Source: JACCXG01 sp963785755 (GTDB taxonomy: Bacteria > Acidobacteriota > Vicinamibacteria > Vicinamibacterales > 2-12-FULL-66-21). Taken from it: a stretch of DNA of 23,355 nucleotides. Below the pieces are notes generated by a model. The model did not search any database. It was not told the origin of the DNA and saw only the letters and a list, made by a program, of their open reading frames with translations. Below, one piece after another: positions 8,906 through 15,888 of the stretch. The stretch covers positions 1 through 23,355 of the forward strand of contig CAWAXG010000049.1 in NCBI GenBank assembly GCA_963785755.1, written 5' to 3'. Numbering within the stretch: position 1 is the first letter of the stretch; every line of letters starts with the position of its first letter. A program made the translations under genes and the position numbers.

Positions 8906-10591
8906 CTGGGAGCAGGTGAGGGACCTGTTTCACCAGGCCATGCAGCGCCCTGCGGTACGACCGTGCTGGGTTCGTCCGCGACCATGCGGGCAACGCGCAG
9001 ATCCTTCGAGAGGTAGAGTCGCTGCTCGCGGCGCAGCCGGAGGCCGAGGGCTTTCTCGATGGTCTTCGACGGCTCTGGGTGCGGCGCTTCGATGGCGTGG
9101 AATCGCGAGCCATCGCCGCGTCACTGAGGACGCGCATCATCCTTTCTAGGATCTCCCGACGGCCGCTCCATCGGCTTCTCGCTCGCGACAAGCTGGTGGG
9201 ATCGATGAGACCGGTGGTGCACGGCGCTCGCGTACGACGCGCTCGATCCGACGGCGCGCTGGAGCCGTCAGAGTGCTCGTCAGCGCGAACTCAGGTACTG
9301 CACCCGCGCGGCCGCCGCAGGCGGTTCGAGCGGCGAAGTCACGTCGCTCGACGGTCTCAAGAAAGGAAAGAGCCGCATGTCTGCACGGCGTTCCTGCACG
9401 ATGAACGAAGCGTTCCTCACGTCTCCTGAGCCACGATGCTGCGCAATCGGGAGTTTACCGCGTCAACCCTCGACTTGTCCCACGACCGAAACGCGTGCTC
9501 TCTGGGACAACAGCTTCTGCACTCGCTGCCCGATCGCCTGTTGTCGCTCAAGCAATCAGGTCGCTCATGGTGCATCAGATTGATGCCGATCGCGCTCAGG
9601 TCACCGGCGCGCCCGTCGAGGTGGCCAAGGGTGTCGGTCTTGATGTGCGGATCGGCCATGGAGCATTCACCGCGGTGCCAGACACCGCGCTGGCTTATCG
9701 AATCGTCAGGCGATCAAAGCCGCTTGACGTGGTACTGCCGGACCGGGCGCTCGCTCGGATCCTTTCGCGAGCCGGCCGACGACCAGCACCCGTGGCTCTC
9801 ACGCGACGAGAAGCAGATCGTTGTGGAGAAGACGGATGCGACGACGAGCCGTCGACACCATCTGGACACTCGACCTGGCGCGAGAGGTTACGACGCGGCT
9901 CCTCACGATGCGGACCGGCGCACATCAACCGACTGTCCCCTGACGGCAGGCATCTGGTCTTCAACTCGAACAGGCTGGGCGGAGTTGATTTGTACTCGAT
10001 GCGTGCCGATGGCACGGGCGATCAGACAGTCCTTCTCAGTTCTCCTGAACGTCTGACCTTCATTCCCAGCGACTGGTCCCTCGACCACCGCCTGCTCCTG
10101 TATTTCGCACGGGGCGATCTGTGGGTATTACCCTGGCGCCACCCGGGCCGCCGCAGCCGTTCCTCAGGACGAATGCGAACGAGATCCAGGGCCGGTTCTC
10201 TCCCGATCTGCGATGGATCGCCTATACCTCGGACGAGTCAGGGGTGCCCGAAATCTACGTGAGGCGTTATCCCGGCGGCGACGGTATGTGGCGGGTGTCG
10301 ACCAATGGAGGAGCGCAGCCTCAATGGCGACGCGACGGGAAGGAGCTCTTCTATCTCGCCGCCGACGGCAAGCTGATGGCTGCGGACGTCAGGGTCAGTG
10401 CTTCGGGATTTGCGACTGACCCGGCGCGGCCGCTTTTCGATACGGGCATCAAGGGCCTGTTCGTCGATCGCCGCAATCATTACGTCGTGACGCGGGATGG
10501 CCAGCGTTTTCTGTTGAACGTGACCGCCGAGGACGACAACCTCGCCCCCATCACCGTCGTCATGAACTGGGCGGCCGGGATCGAGCGCTGA
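8889..10591 (+). pseudogene. decayed serine/threonine kinase-TolB gene, kinase domain deleted, many frame breaks
   Basis: The first 22 codons (MITPRDWEQVRDLFHQAMQR) are the standard N terminus of acidobacterial Ser/Thr kinase-TolB fusions. After a +1 break near 8955 comes AGFVRDHAGNAQILREVESL and EAEGFLDG. The same frame then runs straight into LWVRRFDGVESRAIA (from 9073), a segment that belongs to the C-terminal PD40 propeller. The kinase domain, membrane helix and first blades (well over 900 bases in the family) are missing. The rest of the propeller is recognisable in all three frames: TEDAHHPF with a TAG at 9147, SPDGRSIGF, GGSSGEVTSLDGLKKGK, QIDADRAQVTGAPVEVAKGV, TGRSLGSFREPADDQHPWLS, TIWTLDLAREVTTRLL, LSPDGRHLVFNSNRLGGVDL, then an intact 3' end from about 10130 (FSPDLRWIAYTSDESGVPEI, ending NWAAGIER). 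It cannot make a working kinase. The open 3' ORF (10121-10591) may be called a TolB protein by software but is only a fragment. Confidence 0.82.
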
Positions 10592-10606
10592 GTCCGGGAC
10601 GCGCGA

Positions 10607-10648
10607 CTACGCGTCAGCCCTCAGCGCCTCGCTCGCCCGGATGCGCAC
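10607..10648 (-). pseudogene. possible C-terminal remnant of an ADOP/MacB-type permease
   Basis: The minus strand reads VRIRASEALRADA followed by TAG. This resembles the conserved last residues of FtsX/MacB-type permeases (pattern R-x-[DS]-P/S-x-x-A-L-R-[AS]-[ED]); the intact permease in this window ends ASRVDVLQALRSE. It lies between the stop of the kinase pseudogene and the stop of the symporter gene, with no upstream permease sequence left. At 14 codons chance similarity is possible, so this is a lead and not a firm call. Confidence 0.3.
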
Positions 10649-10666
10649 ATCCGCTCTCCTAACCTG

Positions 10667-12457
10667 TCAAGGAGAGAGGAGCCGGCTTTCGAGCCGCTGA
10701 ATGAACGGCCGGAACCACATCTTGAACGCGAGGCCGGCAGCGGCGCTCACGATCAGGGCCACGCTCGTCACCGTCCAGCGTCCGATGAAGGCACACGACA
10801 GCGCCACGATGGCGGCGCCGACCATGGTCGCGCCGGTCGTCGCGATGCCAAGCCCGCGGACGACTGGTTCCCAACCGGCCGGCTCCAGACCTGCCTTCTT
10901 CGCAATCGGCCCCCAGGCGCCCATCGGACGGGCCCGGCGGTAGAACTCGATGAGTTTCTCGTCTGGCTCCGGGCTGGTGAATCGGGCGACGACGATCCAC
11001 AGCAGGGTCGTGGCCGCCATCGACGTGAACACTACTAGATACACGGACGCCGGGCCGGCATCGACGATGTATTCGAAGACGACGAGCTGGTTGAACAGGA
11101 AGAGCAAGGGCCCGCCGAACGACGCCGCGAATCGCGCCTTGCCGTTGAAGCGCCACCACCACCATTGCGCCCAGTTGGCGGTCAGCTCGGCCGACGCGAG
11201 CCCCAGCATGAACACGGCGATGTCGATGACGTTCTGCGCGATGGTGGCCACGATCATGGCGAGCGCCACGATGGCAGCGGCCACGATCCGGCCGACCATC
11301 AGATAGTGCCGATCCGAGGCCTCGCGAACGAGCGATCGCTTGTAGACGTCGTTCAGAAAGACCTGCGCACCGAAATTCATGTTGGAGCTGACCGTCGACA
11401 TGATCGACGCGAGAATGCCGCTCACCGCCAGCCCCAGCAGCCCGGACGGCAGGTAGTGGCCGAGCAGCATGCCGTAGGCGAGCTCCTTGTCGATGCTGCC
11501 GTCGCGCAGGCCTGGCCATCGCACTGCGGCGCCGAGGGCGGGCAGCGTGATCAGGGCGAGCATCAGGAACAGGATCACCTGCGTCCAGACGTACATCTTC
11601 GCGGCCTCGGCCGCGTTGCGGCACGACAGGATGCGCTGGCCTTCCATCGCGCCGGCCATCGGCGCGGCGTCGCCGCCGTATCCCACGGCGGTGCCGATCG
11701 TCCACGCGATCACGCCGAGGACGCCGAGGAGCTCGTGGTGCATCGGCGGGCGCCAGCTCACGACGCCGTCGCCGAACGCGCCGACGAGCGCCTGATGCAG
11801 GCCGGCCGGGCCACCGAAGTCGAGTTGCACGGCCCAGACGAGCGTCAACGATGCCCCGATGATCACGAGCGTCTGAAAGAAATCGGAGATCACGACGCCG
11901 ACATAGCCGGACAGCAGCACGTAGAAAAGGATGATCGGAACGACGACGGCGAAGGTGGTCCAGAGATCCCAGCCGAGCATGGGGTGGGCGACCTTGTGCA
12001 TGCCCAGGAGTCCGGCGCCGGTCCAGGCGACGACCGCGATGAAGGCGCTCCTGAGCGCCACCCACGTGCGCACCGCGACGGCGGGCGTGCCGCTGAAGCG
12101 AAGCTCGTAGAACTCGGGCGAGGTCATGAGCGAGAGCCGCCGCCACAGCACGGCGAACAGCACGCCGCCGATCATCAGGGCCAGACCAAAGCGGCTGAGA
12201 TACCACCAGCAGATGAAGGCGCCGGTGATCACGGTCATGCCGCAATAGGCGGGCGCGACGTCCGCGTTCAGACAGGTCGCGGCATAGGACGTTCCGTTCA
12301 GCCACCCGGGCATGCGGCGGCCGGCGAGGAAGTAGCCCTCCAGATCGTGCCCGGCCCGCTTGCGCAGGATGAACCCCATCGCGATGAGCACGAGCATGTA
12401 GAGGCCCATCACGGCGTAGTCGAGCGGCTGCAGTCGAACCTGGAATCCGTCAGCCAT
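10667..12457 (-). CDS. sodium:solute symporter family (SSS) transporter
   Basis: A 596-residue inner-membrane transporter with about 13-15 hydrophobic helices and the SSS fold. Helix 1 region: LDYAVMGLYMLVLIAMGFIL followed by GYFLAGRRMPGWLNGTSYAA. The segment SGILASIMSTVSSNMNFGAQ with FLNDVYKR matches the helix-8 sodium site and the helix 8-9 loop of the family. The start ATG at 12457 shares one base with the stop of the epimerase gene (TGATG), so translation is coupled and the two form an operon. The likely substrate is the sugar handled by the epimerase (N-acetylated amino sugar or sialic acid), by analogy to SiaT/NanT-type SSS transporters; this is inference, as the family also carries glucose, proline and others. 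No frame damage is seen. Confidence 0.87.
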   Translation of the reverse strand: MADGFQVRLQPLDYAVMGLYMLVLIAMGFILRKRAGHDLEGYFLAGRRMPGWLNGTSYAATCLNADVAPAYCGMTVITGAFICWWYLSRFGLALMIGGVLFAVLWRRLSLMTSPEFYELRFSGTPAVAVRTWVALRSAFIAVVAWTGAGLLGMHKVAHPMLGWDLWTTFAVVVPIILFYVLLSGYVGVVISDFFQTLVIIGASLTLVWAVQLDFGGPAGLHQALVGAFGDGVVSWRPPMHHELLGVLGVIAWTIGTAVGYGGDAAPMAGAMEGQRILSCRNAAEAAKMYVWTQVILFLMLALITLPALGAAVRWPGLRDGSIDKELAYGMLLGHYLPSGLLGLAVSGILASIMSTVSSNMNFGAQVFLNDVYKRSLVREASDRHYLMVGRIVAAAIVALAMIVATIAQNVIDIAVFMLGLASAELTANWAQWWWWRFNGKARFAASFGGPLLFLFNQLVVFEYIVDAGPASVYLVVFTSMAATTLLWIVVARFTSPEPDEKLIEFYRRARPMGAWGPIAKKAGLEPAGWEPVVRGLGIATTGATMVGAAIVALSCAFIGRWTVTSVALIVSAAAGLAFKMWFRPFIQRLESRLLSP

Positions 12458-13674
12458 CAGGCGAGGTCCTGCTGCAGCATCTCGGCGGCCCGCAGCGCGC
12501 AGTACCACTGCATGCGCGGCAGGTGAAACGGTCCTTTCCAGAGGTTGCCCTTCAGCCTCGTGGACACGGAACCGTCCCGGTGCAGGTACCCGAACCACTC
12601 GCCATGACGAGGATCGGGAAAGTGCGCGTACGCCCATTCGTGCACCCGCTCGTGCCAGTCGGCGTACTCGTCGTCGTGCGTGAGCTGATACGCGAGCAGG
12701 GTCGCGATGATCGCCTCGTTGTGCGGCCACCAGAGCTTCATGTCATGGGCGTATTCGGCGCTCGGCAGCCCGCGGGCGTCAGAGAAATAGACGAGGCCGC
12801 CGTATTGCGGGTCCCATCCCATGGCCAGCGACCAGCGGATGATCGTCGTGCCGAGCTCGACGAGCCGCGGCGCGTTGCCCCGGTGACGCGATTCCTCTAT
12901 GGCGAAGCGCTGTCGCGCTTCTTCGAGGATGAACCATCCGGCTTCGATCGCATGGCCGGGACAGACCATGCGGCCTTCAAAGGTGTCATGGAGCTCGCCG
13001 TTCGGGCCGACGCTCTCGAGCACGCACCGCAAATCGGGCTCGAGGAAGTCCCGTTCGATCTCCGCGATGCACTCGTCGATCACCTGAGTGCAGATGGGGT
13101 CGTCAACCGATTTCCGCAGCTCCTGTGCGGTCACGATCAGGATCATCGGCATCGCCAGCCCTTTCGTGCGGCGTGTCGCCGGGATGACCTTCGGCTCGAG
13201 CAGGCCCGGTTCGCGGTGGTACTTCAGGAGCAGGCGGAACAGATCGAGCGCCTGTGCTTTCGCGCGTGCGTCACCAGCGGCGCGGCCGAACGCGGCAAGT
13301 GCGATCACGGCGAACGCCTCCGAGAACAGATATCGCCGCTTGCGCAGCGGGCGTCCCTCACGCGTGACCGAAAAGAACATCCTTCCGTCGGCGTCGAAGC
13401 AGTGACGGTTGATGAACTCGATGCCGTGCCTGGACAGATCGAGCCATTCGGCGCGGCGTTCCACGGTGTCGAACAGGGTGGCCAGCAGCCACGCGAAGCG
13501 GCCCTGGACCCAGACCGACTTGTCGGACTGCAGGAGCGAGCCGTCCTGATCCAGCGCCGTGAGGTAGCCGCCGTATTCGCGATCGATTGCGCGTGGAATC
13601 CAGAACGGGAGGGTGTCGTCCAGCAGCCCGTCACGATAGGTCGCGAGCAGCGCTTTCAACCGGTCCGGTGTCAT
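12457..13674 (-). CDS. N-acylglucosamine 2-epimerase family protein (AGE/RnBP)
   Basis: A 405-residue cytoplasmic (alpha/alpha)6-barrel isomerase, full length for the family. Candidate active-site residues all fall in conserved motifs: R59 in WVQGRFAWL, H241 and E244 in CPGHAIEAGW, H318 in KLWWPHNEA, H384 in GPFHLPRMQ. PGHAIEAGW plus LWWPHNEA plus GEWFGYLHRDG with KGNLWKGPFH fits N-acetylglucosamine/N-acetylmannosamine epimerases better than cellobiose 2-epimerases, which tend to carry WWPQAE. The expected reaction interconverts GlcNAc and ManNAc, a step in sialic-acid breakdown. It is the first gene of a two-gene operon with the SSS symporter. GAAGG lies 8 bases upstream of the ATG. No lyase or sialidase is in the window, so the pathway assignment is incomplete. 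Confidence 0.88.
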   Translation of the reverse strand: MTPDRLKALLATYRDGLLDDTLPFWIPRAIDREYGGYLTALDQDGSLLQSDKSVWVQGRFAWLLATLFDTVERRAEWLDLSRHGIEFINRHCFDADGRMFFSVTREGRPLRKRRYLFSEAFAVIALAAFGRAAGDARAKAQALDLFRLLLKYHREPGLLEPKVIPATRRTKGLAMPMILIVTAQELRKSVDDPICTQVIDECIAEIERDFLEPDLRCVLESVGPNGELHDTFEGRMVCPGHAIEAGWFILEEARQRFAIEESRHRGNAPRLVELGTTIIRWSLAMGWDPQYGGLVYFSDARGLPSAEYAHDMKLWWPHNEAIIATLLAYQLTHDDEYADWHERVHEWAYAHFPDPRHGEWFGYLHRDGSVSTRLKGNLWKGPFHLPRMQWYCALRAAEMLQQDLA

Positions 13675-13708
13675 CGGGCGCCTTCACGGTGCCCGAGGCG
13701 CACGGCTG

Positions 13709-13830
13709 TTGTCAATCGTGATCCGCGATCGCTGCAGCTGCACTGTCGCTCACGTACCGAGGCACGAGACTCCGTCTCCCATCCTCCCATACTCATGTGA
13801 TAGCCAGTCATGGCTTGTCGTCGGAACGAC
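13709..13830. promoter_or_regulatory. divergent control region with short inverted repeats (epimerase / ThuA)
   Basis: The 256 bases between the divergent epimerase and ThuA genes hold several palindromic words: ATCGTG-ATC-CGCGAT (13715-13729, one mismatch), TGCAGCTGCA (13732-13741) and GTCGT-CGGA-ACGAC (13817-13830). The minus strand has a perfect TTGACA at 13715-13710, but no -10 box at the right spacing. On the plus strand TAGAAT at 13878-13883 could be a -10 for the ThuA gene. Each is weak alone; they mark a plausible operator region only. Confidence 0.25.
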
Positions 13831-13930
13831 CCGCCGCCTCCTCGCCAATCGTGTCGTCGCGAAGTGCCGCGCGCCTGTAGAATGTCAGCCATTCGAGATG
13901 GGGAATCCCACTTCAACCGGGAGCGCTCCT

Positions 13931-14782
13931 ATGCCTGCCAGTAATGTGCGATACGTCACCGCGCTCATGACCGTGCCGCTGGTCCTGACGCTTACAGTCG
14001 GTGCTCAGCAGCAACCGCCAGCCGGCGGTGACGCCGGGGCCCGAGGTCAGTCCGCGCCGGCGGGCGAGCGAGGGCGCGGCCGTGGCGCGGCCGACCCGTT
14101 CGCCGGGCAGCCGCGCATCAATGCGCTGGTCGTGAGCGGAGGCTGCTGCCACGACTATGGGCTTCAAGGACGGCTGCTGATGGACGCCGTCAATCGCGCG
14201 CTGCCGGTCGACTGGACGGTCGTCGTGCAGGGAGGCAGAGGCACGCGCGGCAGCATGCCGGTCTATGCGAAGGCCGACTGGTCGAAAGGGTTCGACATCG
14301 TCATCCACAACGAGTGCCTGGCCAGCGTGGACGACCCGCAGTACATCCGCAACATTACGGCCGGGCACCGCGGCGGGCCGCCCGCGATCGTGATTCACTG
14401 CGCGATGCACTCGTACCGCTCCGCCACCATAGACGACTGGCGAGAGTTCCTCGGCGTCACGTCGCGAACCCACACCAAGCCGTTCCCCATCCCGGTCAAG
14501 GTCGCGGCGAAGGATCACGGGGCCATGAAGGGCTTCAAGGAAGACTGGGTCACGCCGGTCGACGAGCTGTACGTGATCGAGAAGCTGTGGCCGAAAACTA
14601 CGCCGCTGGCGACCGCCATCAGTCCTGAGGACAAGAAAGAGTACGCGCTGGCGTGGGCGGGCGAGTACGCAGGCGCGCGGGTGTTCGGGACCACGCTGGG
14701 CCACGGCAACGACACCTGGGCCGACCCGGTCTTTCAGGATCTGCTCGTGCGCGGCATGAAGTGGGCGCTCAAGCGGGAGTGA
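13931..14782 (+). CDS. exported ThuA-domain protein
   Basis: A 283-residue protein with a signal peptide (MPASNVRYVTALMTVPLVLT, cleavage near GAQQ), a Gly/Arg/Gln-rich low-complexity stretch (residues about 27-57) and one ThuA domain (trehalose-utilisation-like, class I glutamine-amidotransferase fold). Family marks are NALVVSGGCCHDYGLQGRLL, FDIVIHNECLA, PAIVIHCAMHSYR, ELYVIEKLWP and GRVFGTTLGHG-like ARVFGTTLGHGNDTW. The start at 13931 is preceded by GGGAG; an upstream extension in the same frame has no signal peptide. ThuA proteins are tied to sugar metabolism in several bacteria, and acidobacterial ones often sit near quinoprotein dehydrogenases, as here. The exact reaction is unknown. A 158-base gap with a hairpin repeat separates it from the cytochrome gene, so it may or may not share that transcript. 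Confidence 0.83.
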   Translation: MPASNVRYVTALMTVPLVLTLTVGAQQQPPAGGDAGARGQSAPAGERGRGRGAADPFAGQPRINALVVSGGCCHDYGLQGRLLMDAVNRALPVDWTVVVQGGRGTRGSMPVYAKADWSKGFDIVIHNECLASVDDPQYIRNITAGHRGGPPAIVIHCAMHSYRSATIDDWREFLGVTSRTHTKPFPIPVKVAAKDHGAMKGFKEDWVTPVDELYVIEKLWPKTTPLATAISPEDKKEYALAWAGEYAGARVFGTTLGHGNDTWADPVFQDLLVRGMKWALKRE

Positions 14783-14816
14783 CGGGTTTACTTGTCACGG
14801 GGCTCACGGCTGACGG

Positions 14817-14918
14817 CACGAAGCCCACGAAGCCCACGAAGCTCACGAAGGGTTCTTGATTAATTGTCTTTGTGATCATTGTGGTCCTTTGTGTAGAGGC
14901 GTGAGCCCGTTCTTCGTG
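14817..14918. repeat. CACGAAG tandem repeat with complementary arm (hairpin element)
   Basis: CACGAAG occurs four times at an exact 9-base period (14817, 14826, 14835, 14844). About 17 bases later the complementary words follow: CTTTGTG (14868), CATTGTG (14877), CTTTGTG (14887) and a perfect CTTCGTG (14912). The CTTTGTG copies pair with CACGAAG through one G-U wobble, so a transcript could fold into a long imperfect stem. The element ends about 11 bases before the GAGGAGAT Shine-Dalgarno of the cytochrome gene. It resembles extragenic CACGAAG/CTTTGTG repeats that I recall from environmental Acidobacteria and Verrucomicrobia. It could act as an attenuator, an mRNA stabiliser or a non-autonomous repeat. 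Confidence 0.7.
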
Positions 14919-14940
14919 ACAGTCGTTCGAGGAGATCTCG

Positions 14941-15888
14941 ATGCGTATAGGTGTGGCAGGGAAGCTGTCGCTGGCGTTGTTCGTGGCCGGCGCCGTGGCA
15001 CTGGTTGGCGCGCAGGAGCCGCCTGGCGGGCGCGGCGGCGGGGGGCAGGGCGGGCGCGGCGGCCAGGCGCCGGCGCCGCCGCCAGGCGTACAGCAGATCA
15101 GCCGGTCGCCCGTTGTCGATCAGGCGGCGCACGATCGCGGCCGCGCGCTGTGGGCGAGCCACTGCATCGACTGCCATGGATCGCAAGCGCGCGGGTCGGA
15201 TACGGGCCCGAACATCATTCGAACGAAGACGGTGAACTACGATCGCTCCGCCGCCCAGGCTGGCAGCGTGCTCGGGCCGTTCCTGAAGGCGGGTCATCCG
15301 ACGCAAAGCCAGAAACCCAGCGCGTCGTTCACCGACGAGGAGATCGTCGGGCTGGCCAACTTCCTCCGGCAGCGCGTCAACGACACGATGCGCGGCTCGC
15401 CGTTGTTCACCGTCGGCGACATCGTCGTTGGCGATGCCAAGGCCGGCGAGGCGTACTTCAACGGCGAAGGGGCATGTGCCACCTGTCATAACGCCACCAC
15501 GAACAACCTTGCCGGGATTGCCACGCGCATCCCCGTCCCGGTCGATCTGCAGCAGCGCATGCTGTTCCCCGGCGGCGGCGGACGCGGTCGCGGCCGTGGC
15601 GGCCGCGGCGGGCCGCCCGCCGGCAGCGCGCCGGCGCCGGTCGATCGCAACGCGGTCACCGTCACCATTGCTCCTGCGAGCGGCCCCTCGATATCGGGCG
15701 TGCTCGTCGAGGAGAGCGACTTCTACATCACGGTGCGTGAGACGGGCGGCACCGTTCGCGTGGTCCGCCGCGCGCCCGGCATGAAGGTCACGCGGGTCAA
15801 TCCGCTGCAAGCGCACATCGACCTGCTCGACCGCATCAGCGACAAGCAGATTCACGATCTGGTCGCCTACCTGGAGACACTGAAATGA
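14941..15888 (+). CDS. exported di-haem cytochrome c with Gly/Arg-rich insert
   Basis: A 315-residue periplasmic electron carrier. The start at 14941 follows GAGGAGAT. Signal peptide 1-24 (ends VGAQ), then a Gly/Arg/Gln-rich stretch (27-43). Haem sites are CIDCH at 75-79 and CATCH at 179-183. The first domain ends with SFTDEEIVGLANFLRQR, but the usual Met-Pro axial ligand segment reads QKPSASF, without methionine. The second domain is split: after the haem come FPGGGGRGRGRGGRGGPP and a small beta-rich section (SGVLVEESDFYITVRETGG), then the final helix DKQIHDLVAYLETLK. Its stop overlaps the start of the dehydrogenase gene (ATGA), so it is most likely the electron acceptor of that enzyme. Confidence 0.88.
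   Translation: MRIGVAGKLSLALFVAGAVALVGAQEPPGGRGGGGQGGRGGQAPAPPPGVQQISRSPVVDQAAHDRGRALWASHCIDCHGSQARGSDTGPNIIRTKTVNYDRSAAQAGSVLGPFLKAGHPTQSQKPSASFTDEEIVGLANFLRQRVNDTMRGSPLFTVGDIVVGDAKAGEAYFNGEGACATCHNATTNNLAGIATRIPVPVDLQQRMLFPGGGGRGRGRGGRGGPPAGSAPAPVDRNAVTVTIAPASGPSISGVLVEESDFYITVRETGGTVRVVRRAPGMKVTRVNPLQAHIDLLDRISDKQIHDLVAYLETLK

Noticed and set aside
13710..13715. Perfect TTGACA as the -35 box of the epimerase promoter
   Set aside because: The expected -10 position reads GCACCG, so no promoter can be called from it alone.
11165..13800. Long plus-strand open frames opposite the symporter and epimerase (453 and 425 codons)
   Set aside because: Both genes on the minus strand show conserved family motifs throughout; the plus frames do not.
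14817..14850. CACGAAG array as a CRISPR
   Set aside because: Units are 7 bases at a 9-base period with 2-base gaps; there are no spacers and no cas genes.
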